A stretch of DNA of 56,696 bases, from positions 183,467 through 240,162 of the forward strand of contig JAUEMM010000001.1 of the NCBI GenBank assembly GCA_030441635.1. Direction: 5' to 3'. Each line of letters begins with the position of its first letter. Within the stretch, counting starts at the first letter, position 1. A program made the translations under genes and the position numbers. A model generated the notes under the pieces. It saw only the letters and a program-made list of their open reading frames with translations, was not told the DNA's origin and did not search any database. Shown here in pieces: positions 27,136-37,575 of the stretch. Source of the DNA: Wolbachia endosymbiont of Tyrophagus putrescentiae. Its GTDB lineage: Bacteria; Pseudomonadota; Alphaproteobacteria; Rickettsiales; Anaplasmataceae.

Positions 27136-28320
27136 TCATATTCCTATATTTTTGACTTTAGAAAATGAATCATAAAGTATATCACAAGCAGTGTCTACAT
27201 GTTCGTTTTCAATGATTAGAGGGGGAACAATTCTGATGACTTTATTGTTTGATACTTTCGTTAACACTAAGCCTCTATGTAGACATTCATTTATAATTAC
27301 ATTAGCCACAGGGGAATTAAGTTCTATCCCTATTAGCAAGCCTGCTCCTCGCACTTCCAAAACTTCTTCTGAAAACTCTCTAGCTAAATATAACAGCTTT
27401 TCTTTTAAATATGCACTAATTTCTAGGACGTGTTTAAAAAAATCTTCTGTCAGCATTACATCTAACACTGCGTTACCAACGGTCATAGCTAGTGGGTTAC
27501 CGCCATAAGTTGACCCATGTGTTCCTGGAATAATAGCTTCTGCTATATAGCTTTTTGCTAGACATGCAGCAATAGGAAAACCATTACCCATTGCTTTAGC
27601 ACAGGTAAGAATGTCGGGTTCAATATCTATATTTTGATAGTAGAACAAAGAACCAGTACGCCCATAACCACATTGCACTTCATCAAAACACAAAATAATT
27701 CCATGTGCTTTTGTTATTTCTCTTACCTGCTTAAGGTATTCTATATCCAATGGATATACTCCGCCTTCACTTTGTATAGGCTCTAAAAACACCGCTGCTG
27801 TTTCGTTGCTAATTTTTTCCTTCAAAGCTTGAATATCATTTCTTGGTACTTTGTCAAATCCGGGAAGTAGGGGAGCAAAACCTTCTCTTGCTTTTTCATT
27901 CCCTCCAGCAGAAATTGCAGCAATACTACGACCATGGAATCCACCTTCGATTGTAATAATGCGATTGCGTTTCTTTTCTCCTCTTACATGAAAATAGCGA
28001 CGAATAAGTTTTATTGCTGCTTCAGTTGCTTCAAGTCCACTAGAGCAAAAGAAAACTTTATCTGCAAATGTGAGATTACCCAGACGTTCAGCAAGTAGCT
28101 CTTGTTGTGGTATAGTGAAAATATTAGAGCAATGCCATAGTGAGTTTAGTTGTTCTTTCAACTTTTCTACAATGTATGGATGACAGTGCCCTAAAGAGGT
28201 CGTGGCAATGCCTGCAGCAAAATCTAAATATTTTTTACCACTCTGGTCAAAAAGATATACTCCTTTTCCTTTAACGATAGGTAGTTCAGACCTATTATAG
28301 GCATTAACAATATGACCCAT
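27136..28320 (-). CDS. argD: Acetylornithine/succinyldiaminopimelate aminotransferase
   Basis: The 394-residue class III PLP aminotransferase shows the FCSSGLEATEAAIKL cofactor region, FHGRSIAAIS, LEPIQSEGGVYP, the FDEVQCGYGRTGS motif and the PLP-binding Lys242 in AKAMGNGFPIAA. No other arginine synthesis gene is in the window. Wolbachia lacks the rest of the arginine pathway but makes diaminopimelate, so the enzyme probably works as the succinyl-DAP aminotransferase DapC; this is inference from family knowledge. It is monocistronic-looking, with 58 and 62 base gaps on its two sides. Confidence 0.92.
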   Translation of the reverse strand: MGHIVNAYNRSELPIVKGKGVYLFDQSGKKYLDFAAGIATTSLGHCHPYIVEKLKEQLNSLWHCSNIFTIPQQELLAERLGNLTFADKVFFCSSGLEATEAAIKLIRRYFHVRGEKKRNRIITIEGGFHGRSIAAISAGGNEKAREGFAPLLPGFDKVPRNDIQALKEKISNETAAVFLEPIQSEGGVYPLDIEYLKQVREITKAHGIILCFDEVQCGYGRTGSLFYYQNIDIEPDILTCAKAMGNGFPIAACLAKSYIAEAIIPGTHGSTYGGNPLAMTVGNAVLDVMLTEDFFKHVLEISAYLKEKLLYLAREFSEEVLEVRGAGLLIGIELNSPVANVIINECLHRGLVLTKVSNNKVIRIVPPLIIENEHVDTACDILYDSFSKVKNIGI

Positions 28321-28382
28321 TTAAGCATTTGTGCATTACTTCATATTATAACTGAAATCAATCTATCAACAAAAATTTTTTT

Positions 28383-29798
28383 CTAATATCCGCTTAATAT
28401 CCTATCTACTAACTCTTTTACTTTTGGTATGTAACCGTCTTTGTAGAATGGATCTTGCTTAAATTGATAAACATTATGTCCGGAAAACATCAGCTCATTT
28501 TCAATATCACCATCATGTATTATATTTTGCAACGTTTTTTGTATGCAAAAGCTTCGTGGATCTGGTTTATTTCCTGTTGTATAATCGTCGTGATCTTTCC
28601 AATTGCTGAATAGACAATGACTTAAACAACCCATACAATTTATTTGATCTTGCCTTATTTCCTCGAACTTTTCTTTTGTGACAAAAATCACAGTTGAGTC
28701 TGGTGTTTTCATTACTTCTGTATATCCTGCTTTTATCCACCTTTCTGCCGATTCTTTATCTTGTGGAGTAAAGTAAATTTTACTTTTCCTGATACCAACC
28801 GCAAATTCGCTGCCAAATTCTTCGCTAGGATTTTCTGAAAATTTTATTTGACGCAAACTTCTCTCTTGTAACTCACGTATAAAATTGTTTTTTACTGCAG
28901 AAGAGTAGAATCCTGTTGGACTAAATCTATTTAAAAATACATCACCTTTTTCTAAGGTTAGCAACTTCTTCTTCCACTTCATAGAGATCGGACTTTCCTC
29001 TGTTAAAAGTGGGCGTGTACCGAATTGAAAAGCTATTGATCCTACTTGTGGATTGTCAAACCAATCCTTCCAATCCTTTAAGTGCCATACCCCACCTGCC
29101 ATAATAATAGGCGTCTCTGTCAGTCCAACTTCGTTCATAAAAGACCTAAGATCAATTACTCTTTCGAGCGGAGGCTGAGGTAGTTGCGGATCTTCGCCGT
29201 TACTTAGCCCATTATGACCACCAGCAAGCCATGGATCTTCGTACACTATTCCACCAAGTAAAGAGGATACTTTTTGATATGCACGTTTCCAGAGAGCCTT
29301 AAAAGCACGCACTGATGAAATGATAGGATAATAGTAAACTTGATACTTAGCTGCAATTTCTCCTAGTCTATATGGCATACCGGCTCCACAGGTAATACCA
29401 TGAATTACCCCCTTTGCTCCTTCCAGTATACCGTGAAGCACACGCTCTGCCGATCCCATCTCCCATAGCACATTCATATGTATTCTTCCACGACCTTGCG
29501 ATACATCATGCGCTATCTTTGCCTGACTGATACCTGCTTTAATGCTATACTCAATTAACTCATTGTGTCTCTCGTGTCTTGTTTTACCCTTATATATTAA
29601 CGGTACTACTTCTCCGTTATCGTCAACCAATTTAGCATTCACACCAGAAAAGGTACCAACCGCATCTGCTGCTGCAAATGCTCCACTAGATCTACCATCA
29701 CTGATTGCAACGCCCTTACCACCCTCTATTATTGGCCACACCTCCTTTTCTGAAATTAATATTTTTTTTATCTTATTCTTCAAATTATCCTCATGCAA
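28383..29798 (-). CDS. Nitronate monooxygenase-like flavoprotein with C-terminal Cys motif
   Basis: The 471-residue protein contains a nitronate monooxygenase/FMN barrel (GAKGVIHGITCGAGMPYRLG, AGGHNGLSNG, IMAGGVWHLKDW, SIAFQFGTRPLLTEE) with an extended C-terminal region. That region has CMGCLSHCLFSNW and a further Cys at FCIQKT, which could bind a metal or Fe-S cluster or form disulfides. It is only distantly similar to the smaller family member at 12006-12998. Substrate is unknown. It stands alone between ubiA and argD on the minus strand. Confidence 0.82.
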   Translation of the reverse strand: MHEDNLKNKIKKILISEKEVWPIIEGGKGVAISDGRSSGAFAAADAVGTFSGVNAKLVDDNGEVVPLIYKGKTRHERHNELIEYSIKAGISQAKIAHDVSQGRGRIHMNVLWEMGSAERVLHGILEGAKGVIHGITCGAGMPYRLGEIAAKYQVYYYPIISSVRAFKALWKRAYQKVSSLLGGIVYEDPWLAGGHNGLSNGEDPQLPQPPLERVIDLRSFMNEVGLTETPIIMAGGVWHLKDWKDWFDNPQVGSIAFQFGTRPLLTEESPISMKWKKKLLTLEKGDVFLNRFSPTGFYSSAVKNNFIRELQERSLRQIKFSENPSEEFGSEFAVGIRKSKIYFTPQDKESAERWIKAGYTEVMKTPDSTVIFVTKEKFEEIRQDQINCMGCLSHCLFSNWKDHDDYTTGNKPDPRSFCIQKTLQNIIHDGDIENELMFSGHNVYQFKQDPFYKDGYIPKVKELVDRILSGY

Positions 29799-29865
29799 TT
29801 ATCTAATCTATTTTACCTAATTACTAAAAAAATAATAGCTATTTTTCTCAAAACTCCTCTCTGTG

Positions 29866-30732
29866 TTAGATAAGTGAGCTAATAATTCTATCTAAGAGAA
29901 CGCCTAAAAAAAGCAATAGTCCAACATAGGAGTTATTTTTAAATACGTGCATACATTTAGCAGAATCGTCAGGATCGAAATTTTTATATTGACGATAAAA
30001 TATAAATCCCACAGTAAGTAAAGCAATGTAAAAGACATGGTTAAATGACGATAAAACGCCAGCATAAAGCCACATTGTGAGTGATATTATGTAGAACCTT
30101 TTCAACCAGTTTTTTGTATTGCTGCCAAAATAAAGTGCAGTTGATTTTACCCCAATTTTTTCATCATCTTGTTTGTCCTGGTGAGCATAGATCGTATCAT
30201 AACACAACGTCCACAAAACACATCCTACATAAAAAAACACTGGCTCCAAGCCAATTTTACCTTTAATTGCCGTCCAACCCATTAGTGAACCCATATTGAA
30301 AGTTAGTCCAAGAAATAACTGGGGCCACCAAACATAGCGCTTCAGTAGAGGATAAATAACTACCATACACATAGCAATTATTCCCAGTATCATCGTAGTT
30401 TTATTTGTAAAAAGTAAGACCGTGAGAGCAGAAGATAATAACAGTGCAAGCAAAATTAATGCTTGTTTTATACTCAACACTTTACTTGCAAGCGGCCTAA
30501 ACTTTGTACGCTCAACATGAGTATCTATTTCTTTATCAAAAATATCGTTAATTATGCACCCGGCAGGCCTCATTAAAAACGCACCTGCTGTAAATAAGAT
30601 AAGATAAAAAAGAGTTTGCCACGACAAAGAAGTTGAAGCTAAAAGAATTCCACTCAAACTTGGAAATAGCACAAGCCAAAAGCCTGTTAGACTATGTAAC
30701 CTCATGAGTGAGAAGTAAGAACTTAGATTCAT
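29866..30732 (-). CDS. ubiA: 4-hydroxybenzoate polyprenyltransferase UbiA
   Basis: UbiA attaches the polyprenyl tail to 4-hydroxybenzoate in ubiquinone synthesis. The 288-residue polytopic membrane protein has both Asp-rich motifs: NDIFDKEIDTHVERTKFRPL and YDTIYAHQDKQDD, which bind Mg-prenyl diphosphate. Its start overlaps the stop of rbfA in a TGATG arrangement, so it is coupled to nusA-infB-rbfA. ubiX is nearby on the same strand. Confidence 0.95.
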   Translation of the reverse strand: MNLSSYFSLMRLHSLTGFWLVLFPSLSGILLASTSLSWQTLFYLILFTAGAFLMRPAGCIINDIFDKEIDTHVERTKFRPLASKVLSIKQALILLALLLSSALTVLLFTNKTTMILGIIAMCMVVIYPLLKRYVWWPQLFLGLTFNMGSLMGWTAIKGKIGLEPVFFYVGCVLWTLCYDTIYAHQDKQDDEKIGVKSTALYFGSNTKNWLKRFYIISLTMWLYAGVLSSFNHVFYIALLTVGFIFYRQYKNFDPDDSAKCMHVFKNNSYVGLLLFLGVLLDRIISSLI

Positions 30733-31070
30733 CAGCAGCTTAATATTTTGTTTACATTAATAAAATTCTCGAATGCTAAATCAGGTTTAAAAATTAATTC
30801 AGGTATGAAGCGTAAATCAACGTGATGTGAAACAGATTTGCGTATTAACCATGCAGATTTATTTATTTCATGTGCAGCAGAATTAATGTCACAACCACCT
30901 TCATTTAAGGATGATAGAACAATATAAACATCTGCTTTACTCAAATCCTTACTTAATTCAACACTAGACACCAATATGTTCCTTTCAAAAACCTTATCCT
31001 CCATCAAGATTTTTGATATTGCTCTATGCAATACTGATGCAATCTTTAAACGTCTAATTTCCTTTTTCAT
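30732..31070 (-). CDS. rbfA: Ribosome-binding factor A
   Basis: RbfA binds the 30S subunit during 16S rRNA 5'-end maturation. The 112-residue protein has the KH-type fold pattern: RLKIASVLHRAISKILMED, VSSVELSKDLSKADVYIVL and a C-terminal LRFIPELIFKPD. It follows infB by 4 bases in the conserved nusA-infB-rbfA order and is coupled to ubiA downstream. Confidence 0.94.
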   Translation of the reverse strand: MKKEIRRLKIASVLHRAISKILMEDKVFERNILVSSVELSKDLSKADVYIVLSSLNEGGCDINSAAHEINKSAWLIRKSVSHHVDLRFIPELIFKPDLAFENFINVNKILSC

Positions 31071-31074
31071 ATTT

Positions 31075-33348
31075 TTACAGCACTCTTTCTTCTTCTACTA
31101 TTTGATAGGCTTCTATAACATCATTAGCTTTAATATCAATCTCACCTTCTATCGACATTCCACATTCGAAATTTGTACCTACCTCTTTAACATCATCTTT
31201 AAACCTGCGTAATGCTTTCAATTTTCCAGTATGTATCAGTTTATTACCACGCATCACCTTAATCAAAGAATCTTTTTTAATTACTCCACTGCTTACATAA
31301 CACCCGATGATACTATTAGCCTTTGAGACACTAAATACTTGTCTTATAGAAGCAGAGCCTATGTGACTTTCCCGTGTAGTAGGCTTTAACATCTTAGTCA
31401 GGTACATCTTCATGTCGTCGATGAGCTCATATATTATACTATAAGTATGAATTTCCACCCCTTTCTGCTTTGCCAGTTCCTTCATCTTTGAATCAACTTT
31501 TACATTAAAAGCTAAGATTACTGCATTAGACGCCTCAGCAAGTAACACATCTGACTCTGTAACTCCACCCACTGCTTTGTGCAGAATATTTAATTTGACT
31601 AGATCTTTGCCTAATCTACTTATCGAAGTTGATATTGCTTCAATTGAGCCCGTAACATCGCATTTTAAAACTACAGATAACTCCTCAACTTCATCATTTA
31701 CACGGCTAAATATATCTAAGCTACTCTCATCTAAACTTTCTTCTTTTTTTCTTTTAGCTAACTCTAACCTGTACTCAACAATTTCGCGAGCTTGTTTTTC
31801 AGATTCCACAACTACAAACTTATCTCCAGTATTCGGAACACCACTAAGACCTGTAACTTCTATTGGAGTGGAAGGCAGAGCAAATTTCTCTCTTTTACCA
31901 AGGTGATTTACCATATTACGTACTTTACCGTATATTGTGCCCATTACCAATATATCGCCTATTTTTAATGTTCCTTCCTCAACTATTAATGTAGCTGATA
32001 TCCCCTTTGTTTTATCTACCTTAGATTCTATTACCCATCCTAATGCACGGCAATCTTCCACTGTCTTCATATCCATTAATTCAGCAACTAATAGAATTGC
32101 TTCTTCTAGTTCATCTAAGTTAATCCTCTTTTTTGCTGACACTGGAATCACCATTACATCACCACCTAAGCTTTCAGGAATCAAATCATACTGAGGTAAG
32201 CTATTGATAACTTTTTCTATGTCACCAGGTTGGGCCCTATCAATTTTATTAACAGCAACTATAATGGAAACATTTGCTGCTTTTGCATGATTAATGGCTT
32301 CAACTGTTTGCTGCATAATACCATCATCTGCTGCTACCACTATCACAACTATATTGGTAATATTAGCACCGCATGCACGCATAGCAGTGAATGCTTCATG
32401 TCCTGGAGTGTCAATAAATGTAATTTTCTGTTGCTTTGCTGTCGTTATTTGATAAGCACCTATGTGTTGGGTAATACCACCTGCTTCTCTCTCTGCAACG
32501 TTAGATTCGCGAAATGCATCAAGTAATGAAGTTTTACCGTGATCAACATGACCCATAAAAGTTACAATTGGTGATTTAGGTTTTTTAGATAAGCTTTCTC
32601 TGTTCTTTATGAGAAACAAATCCTTTTCTTTATTAGCATTACTAACCCGTTTTACTGTGTGATTAAAATTTTTCACAATTTCGCACGCTATATCTGGATC
32701 TATTAAATCCTCTATATTATAACTCTGACCCACTTCCTCTTTTAACATTCTCAATACACTTTTAACGTCTTCCGACATACGAATAGATAATTCCCTTACT
32801 GTAATTTCGTCTGGCACTATTACTTCCCTTGATATATTCTTTCCCTTAGTAAATTTTGATTTTTTACTTCTTATACCGACTCTCTGCCTGAATGTAGAGA
32901 ATTGCTCGACTTTTTCATCTATTGCTTGCTCAATTACTAATTTAGAATGTTTAGAAAACGCATCTTTACTAGCCTTAGGAAGCTTCTTTTTACTATCTGC
33001 CTCTGAGGTATTTTCTGAATCTTGTTCATCATTTTCTTCTTCTATATCTTCAGTATCAATTTCTTGAATTTCGTTGTTTTTTTCTGGTATGGGTTCTTCT
33101 TCTTGATCTTCTTCCTCCATTCTGTTCTTTAGCATAGCAGCATTCTGAACAGCATTAATGCGGGAAATCTGTTCTTGTTCGGTGAGATTAGTATTATCAA
33201 ATACACCATGCTCATCATGAGATTTTTTTCTTCTTTTCTTTACTATCGTAGTTCCAGTGTTTTGCTCCATTGAGGAACTCAAGCCCAGCCTGAACTTGCC
33301 TGAGCTTTGAAGTGTTAATTTTTTGCCTTTGATATCTTCACTATTCAT
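31075..33348 (-). CDS. infB: Translation initiation factor IF-2
   Basis: IF-2 is the GTPase that places initiator tRNA on the ribosome. The 757-residue protein has a charged N-terminal region (acidic stretch around residues 78-120), the IF2_N domain ([20 protein letters not shown]), the G domain with G1 [21 protein letters not shown] and NKIDRAQ, and the following beta-barrel and C-terminal tRNA-binding domains ending near [20 protein letters not shown]. It lies between nusA (7-base gap) and rbfA (4-base gap). Confidence 0.97.
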   Translation of the reverse strand: MNSEDIKGKKLTLQSSGKFRLGLSSSMEQNTGTTIVKKRRKKSHDEHGVFDNTNLTEQEQISRINAVQNAAMLKNRMEEEDQEEEPIPEKNNEIQEIDTEDIEEENDEQDSENTSEADSKKKLPKASKDAFSKHSKLVIEQAIDEKVEQFSTFRQRVGIRSKKSKFTKGKNISREVIVPDEITVRELSIRMSEDVKSVLRMLKEEVGQSYNIEDLIDPDIACEIVKNFNHTVKRVSNANKEKDLFLIKNRESLSKKPKSPIVTFMGHVDHGKTSLLDAFRESNVAEREAGGITQHIGAYQITTAKQQKITFIDTPGHEAFTAMRACGANITNIVVIVVAADDGIMQQTVEAINHAKAANVSIIVAVNKIDRAQPGDIEKVINSLPQYDLIPESLGGDVMVIPVSAKKRINLDELEEAILLVAELMDMKTVEDCRALGWVIESKVDKTKGISATLIVEEGTLKIGDILVMGTIYGKVRNMVNHLGKREKFALPSTPIEVTGLSGVPNTGDKFVVVESEKQAREIVEYRLELAKRKKEESLDESSLDIFSRVNDEVEELSVVLKCDVTGSIEAISTSISRLGKDLVKLNILHKAVGGVTESDVLLAEASNAVILAFNVKVDSKMKELAKQKGVEIHTYSIIYELIDDMKMYLTKMLKPTTRESHIGSASIRQVFSVSKANSIIGCYVSSGVIKKDSLIKVMRGNKLIHTGKLKALRRFKDDVKEVGTNFECGMSIEGEIDIKANDVIEAYQIVEEERVL

Positions 33349-33355
33349 AAACTTA

Positions 33356-34912
33356 TTATATTATTCCAAGCTTTTTACGTGCTTCCATTATTATTGAATC
33401 TACCAAACTTTTTAAACTCTCTGAATCGATTTTCTGATTCCCAGAAAAAGAAGAGGAGATCATACCACAGAACTCATAACTCGACAAATCTGCTATATCT
33501 TCTAAAGTTTTAATATCATTATTACAGAGAGCAAATTTACTATCTACTGGTAAGGGCAAATTAATTACCTCTTCGTTCATACCTAAATCTTTAAGCTTTG
33601 CTATTTTCTTATCGTTTTCTTCTTTTAGATGTTTGTTTGCCCTATCGTGTAATTCTGTTGCAATATCTTCGTTAAAACCTTCTATAGAAGCAAGTTCTTT
33701 TATTGAGGCGCTAGCTATGTCTTCCACGCTTGAAAACCCTTCTGTTACTAACAACTGACCCATAATCTCTTCTAAATTTAAGGCCTCAGAAAATAAAGCA
33801 GAGCATTCACTGAACTCTTTATTCCGTCTTTCTGATTCTTGTCGAGTACTCAATATTTCGATTTTCCATCCAACAAGATCTGAAGCTAGTCTTACGTTTT
33901 GACCCTTTTTTCCTATAGCTAAACTCAGCTGATCCTCTGGAACTATGACTTCTACACAGTGCTCATCTTCATCAATAATAACTTTTGCTACCTCTGCAGG
34001 GGTGACTGCTCTAATGACAAATTTACCTAGATCTGAAGAATAATTTATGACATCAATTTTTTCCCCATTTAATTCGTGTATTACAGTTTTTATTCTGTCT
34101 CCTCTAATTCCAACACAAGCACCTACCGGATCAATGTTTTTATCAGGAGAGAAAACAGCAACCTTTGATCTTGATCCTGCATCTCGAGCTATAGCCTTGA
34201 TTACCACCAATCCATCAGCTATTTCCGGTATCTCTTGTTTTAACAGGCCTTCTAAGAAACCTTCATGGATTCTAGATAAGATGATCTGGTGTCCATCATC
34301 AGAACGCTTTACACTTTGTATGTAAGCTTTAACTTTGTCCCCTTCGCGAAAACGCTCATCACCAATTAAATTACGTGATAGAAGAAATGCATTAATACCA
34401 TTGATATCTACAGTAATATCAGTATATCCTATTTGCTTTACAATACCGTACCTTATTTCTCCCACCTTATCCTTAAATTCTTCATACTGCTTCTTTAACT
34501 CTTCATCTTTTATGACCTGTGCAATTTTCTGCTGAGCAATCCTTGCTGAGGCAAGATCGGTATCAAAATGAAGTGGCTCACGAATAATATCACCAACTTT
34601 TACATCTCCTCCACCTATCAATTTAGCACATGAGAGAGTACATTTATTATCACTCGAATTTAAATCATATTCATCGTCAACCACTTCTAGTTTTCTATAT
34701 ACAGACACTTCTCCTGTATTTCTATCTATATCAACTATGATTTTGCTCTTACTACCGTATTTTTGATTAACTACTGCCTCTATGGAGCTTTCTAATGCCT
34801 TCATTATAATTTCAAAGTTCAAACCTTTCTGTTCTGAAACTTCAAAAGCTGTGCGTATTATGTCAAGTCCACCAATTTTGTTGTTTTTGTGTTTTTTACG
34901 ATTAGAGATCAT
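33356..34912 (-). CDS. nusA: Transcription termination/antitermination factor NusA
   Basis: NusA binds RNA polymerase and modulates pausing, termination and antitermination. The 518-residue protein has the N-terminal polymerase-binding domain, an S1 domain around residues 135-200, two KH domains ([20 protein letters not shown] and [20 protein letters not shown]) and C-terminal helix-hairpin-helix repeats ([20 protein letters not shown]). It starts the nusA-infB-rbfA-ubiA run. The usual rimP gene is not in front of it; a divergent porin-like gene is. Confidence 0.96.
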   Translation of the reverse strand: MISNRKKHKNNKIGGLDIIRTAFEVSEQKGLNFEIIMKALESSIEAVVNQKYGSKSKIIVDIDRNTGEVSVYRKLEVVDDEYDLNSSDNKCTLSCAKLIGGGDVKVGDIIREPLHFDTDLASARIAQQKIAQVIKDEELKKQYEEFKDKVGEIRYGIVKQIGYTDITVDINGINAFLLSRNLIGDERFREGDKVKAYIQSVKRSDDGHQIILSRIHEGFLEGLLKQEIPEIADGLVVIKAIARDAGSRSKVAVFSPDKNIDPVGACVGIRGDRIKTVIHELNGEKIDVINYSSDLGKFVIRAVTPAEVAKVIIDEDEHCVEVIVPEDQLSLAIGKKGQNVRLASDLVGWKIEILSTRQESERRNKEFSECSALFSEALNLEEIMGQLLVTEGFSSVEDIASASIKELASIEGFNEDIATELHDRANKHLKEENDKKIAKLKDLGMNEEVINLPLPVDSKFALCNNDIKTLEDIADLSSYEFCGMISSSFSGNQKIDSESLKSLVDSIIMEARKKLGII

Positions 34913-35007
34913 ATTAAAAATTAAATTAACTAATAATTATAGCTTTAACGGGCTATTTCAAGTGTTCAATAATTGCTTCTTGAAGTCAAGTTTTTTCACA
35001 CAAGATC

Positions 35008-35035
35008 TTGATAGTGGGTTTGTTAAGCTTATACT
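35008..35035 (+). promoter_or_regulatory. Candidate sigma-70 promoter of the porin-like gene
   Basis: TTGATA at 35008-35013 and TATACT at 35030-35035 are separated by 16 bases. This predicts a transcript starting about 20 bases before the ATG at 35063. The region is a divergent intergenic space with nusA on the other strand. Confidence 0.5.
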
Positions 35036-35062
35036 TAAATTTGATTTTTTTTGTAAAATAAT

Positions 35063-36262
35063 ATGAAACCAAAATATTACTGGACAGCTTTTCTTTTTCT
35101 ATTGCTTGTTTTTCACAACCATGCTGATGCAAAAATTATTTTAGATAAAAAAGTATTTTGTGCAGAAGTTGATGGACAAATAGATTTGAGGTTTGGTTAC
35201 CCTTTTAATAAAAGTTCCTTTAGGGATAAGCCCAGGGATAAAATATCAAGTTATTCAAAGCTGAAACTTCTCTACCTTCAACGCATTCAACAAGATATGC
35301 AGATAGGTATTGGCATTAAGGTAGGCGGATCAGATTTGATAGATTCAAGTAGTTTAAATATAGACAAATTAGGCATGGAAGAAAGGTATTTTATCATCAA
35401 GAATCAAAAACTAGGTTCAATTGAATGTGGAGAAACGAGCTTAGTTAGTAAAAGTATGCTCATCAACACTGAAAAAATCTATACTGCTGCTGGCGGAGTA
35501 AATGGTAGTTGGGCGAACTATGCAAATTTGCGTGGAGATTTTAAGAAATCCGATGGCGCTGGCTATAGTAAAGATGAGGTTTTTTGGATAAAGCCTAGTA
35601 TTTACAGTAGCTATAACGGACTGAAATTAAAATTGGGTAAGTTAGCAACTATTAATTACATTTCTCCTGAAATCTATAACTTTCAATTCGGGTTTAGTTA
35701 TGTCCCAGGAAAGTCAGATGAATTGAATTACAGCAATCTTGTCGGTGTAGGTTTTTCTTATAGAAGTAGTATATCTGATAGCATAAGCTTTACCACTGCC
35801 GTCACTGGTGAATTCGCTCAAAAAAATTACACTAGCGAAAGTGAATGTTTAGAAAAAGTGGACTGTAACAATCCATTAATGCACTGGAATGCTGGAATGC
35901 ATGTAAAGTATTTCAATCTTAGCTACGTTCTTTCATATGGCAATGGTGGAAAATCGGGTAGGAAAGTAAATATTAAACCAGGAACAGAAGAAAAAAGTGA
36001 TGTGAACACATATTACATAAACTCAGGCATCGCATATCATTCTGATACTCGCAAAATAAGTGCAACTTATTTTACTAGCAGAAGAGAAATAGCTAACTTA
36101 GGAACGAACAAATTATCTTCATATGCTCTAAGTCTAGAATATCCTTTAATTACAGGTGCTTCGTATTATTTTGATGTTGTCAGATTTAACACTGCAGAAT
36201 CGGGGGTAGGAGATAATAACTCAGGTTTTGTGTTTTTGGCTGGATTAAAGTTGAGTTTTTAA
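35063..36262 (+). CDS. Porin-like outer-membrane protein
   Basis: The 399-residue protein has a signal peptide (MKPKYYWTAFLFLLLVFHNH, cleavage near ADA-K) and alternating beta strands throughout, as in 16-strand porins. N-terminal AEVDGQIDLRFGY and the terminal VFLAGLKLSF with a C-terminal Phe are the expected barrel signals for BAM recognition. Central loops contain three or four Cys (SECLEKVDCNN). It most resembles general Gram-negative porins by pattern; no closer family is recognised. It is monocistronic and divergent from nusA. Confidence 0.8.
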   Translation: MKPKYYWTAFLFLLLVFHNHADAKIILDKKVFCAEVDGQIDLRFGYPFNKSSFRDKPRDKISSYSKLKLLYLQRIQQDMQIGIGIKVGGSDLIDSSSLNIDKLGMEERYFIIKNQKLGSIECGETSLVSKSMLINTEKIYTAAGGVNGSWANYANLRGDFKKSDGAGYSKDEVFWIKPSIYSSYNGLKLKLGKLATINYISPEIYNFQFGFSYVPGKSDELNYSNLVGVGFSYRSSISDSISFTTAVTGEFAQKNYTSESECLEKVDCNNPLMHWNAGMHVKYFNLSYVLSYGNGGKSGRKVNIKPGTEEKSDVNTYYINSGIAYHSDTRKISATYFTSRREIANLGTNKLSSYALSLEYPLITGASYYFDVVRFNTAESGVGDNNSGFVFLAGLKLSF

Positions 36263-36379
36263 TAACATTACCTAAAATTCAGGATAGCAATGTTCTGATA
36301 TATATACAACAGAATGGGGCTCTACTGCAATTTGAAATTTTGTTCATAAATATAATCGATTGTGTATTTCGTGAGCTGT

Positions 36380-36910
36380 TCACTTAACTTCTGTATCTAT
36401 TAGTATTGAGTATATATCTTCTGCTATTTTTATAGCTGACTGAGTTATATACTCAATATCTACAAATTTTGATAGCACATAATCTGATAAGCTTTTTTTA
36501 TCTTCAGGTCTACCTATTCCAAATCTCAAGCGCCAGTAGTTGTTCCCGATAAAACTATCTATAGATTTAAGACCGTTATGGCCGGCAGAGCTGCCACCTT
36601 TTTTTATTTTAACTCTGCCTAGCTGCAAATCAGCATCATCGTGTATAACTAAGATATTGTCTAATGGAATTTTATAAAAGCTCCGCACTTTTGAAACAGG
36701 AATGCCTGAGTTATTCATGAATGACTGAGGTTTTAGTAGCAGTACCTTATTATTATTAATTAAACCAGAAGCTACCAGGTAATCAGCTTTTTTAGAAAAA
36801 GCTTGAAAATCCCAATGTTTGCAGATTGCATCAACAATAATAAAACCAATGTTGTGATAGGTTAATTCGTATTGTTTACCTGGATTACCAAGCCCAACTA
36901 TCAAATACAC
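36380..36910 (-). CDS. pth: Peptidyl-tRNA hydrolase
   Basis: Pth recycles peptidyl-tRNAs released from stalled ribosomes. The 176-residue protein has the N-terminal VGLGNPGKQYELTYHNIGF with catalytic His, PQSFMNNSG, VIHDDADLQLGRVKIKKGGS and GHNGLKSID motifs. The start is GTG, which overlaps the TAG stop of rplY (TAGTG), so the two are translationally coupled, a common rplY-pth arrangement. Confidence 0.96.
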   Translation of the reverse strand: MYLIVGLGNPGKQYELTYHNIGFIIVDAICKHWDFQAFSKKADYLVASGLINNNKVLLLKPQSFMNNSGIPVSKVRSFYKIPLDNILVIHDDADLQLGRVKIKKGGSSAGHNGLKSIDSFIGNNYWRLRFGIGRPEDKKSLSDYVLSKFVDIEYITQSAIKIAEDIYSILIDTEVK

Positions 36911-37512
36911 TATTGCTCTGTTTTCTCTTGAGCTTCTTCATTGTCACTGCCAGTAGAAGAAATTGTCACGATAGTAAAGTTTTCCTCTTCATGACCTGCA
37001 AGCTTAGCACCTTTGGGCAATTGTATATCATTAATGTGTATAGATTGGCCGATCATTTTACCAGAAAGGTCAATCTCTATAGCTTGAGGTATCTTATCAG
37101 GAGCACATTTTATAGTAATAGAGCGGTATAGAATATTAAGCACACCACCTAACTTTACTCCAGGAGCTTTATCTTCATTTGTAAATAATAAAGGTATATC
37201 TATTTTTATCTCGCTGTCTTTATCTGCAAACTGAAAATCTACGTGCTCTATAGTATCTTTTACTACATGCCACTGAGTATCACGCAGAATTGCATACTCT
37301 TTTTTACCTGCTATATTTAGCTCTACCAGATGAGCAGAAAGAGAGCCTAACTTATATTGTTTTGTGAACTCTTTAGCTGATAATGTTAAATGCAAGTTTT
37401 CACGTCCTTTTCCATATATAACTCCAGGAATATACCCCTTTTGTCTTAACGAGCGCATTACTTTTGTTCCTGTTACATTGCGTAACTCTGCATCAATTGT
37501 TTGCTGTGCCAT
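36910..37512 (-). CDS. rplY: 50S ribosomal protein L25, CTC form
   Basis: This is the long CTC-type L25 that binds 5S rRNA. The 200-residue protein has the N-terminal L25 domain (KVMRSLRQKGYIPGVIYGKG) and the C-terminal TL5 domain (DKAPGVKLGGVLNILYRSI through IHINDIQLPKGAKL), ending in an acidic tail. It directly precedes pth with a one-base overlap. Confidence 0.95.
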   Translation of the reverse strand: MAQQTIDAELRNVTGTKVMRSLRQKGYIPGVIYGKGRENLHLTLSAKEFTKQYKLGSLSAHLVELNIAGKKEYAILRDTQWHVVKDTIEHVDFQFADKDSEIKIDIPLLFTNEDKAPGVKLGGVLNILYRSITIKCAPDKIPQAIEIDLSGKMIGQSIHINDIQLPKGAKLAGHEEENFTIVTISSTGSDNEEAQEKTEQ

Positions 37513-37575
37513 ACTTCATTTACTCCTATTAGCTTATCCTTTGCTATTGAATGTAACATAAAAAATATCTGTTTC

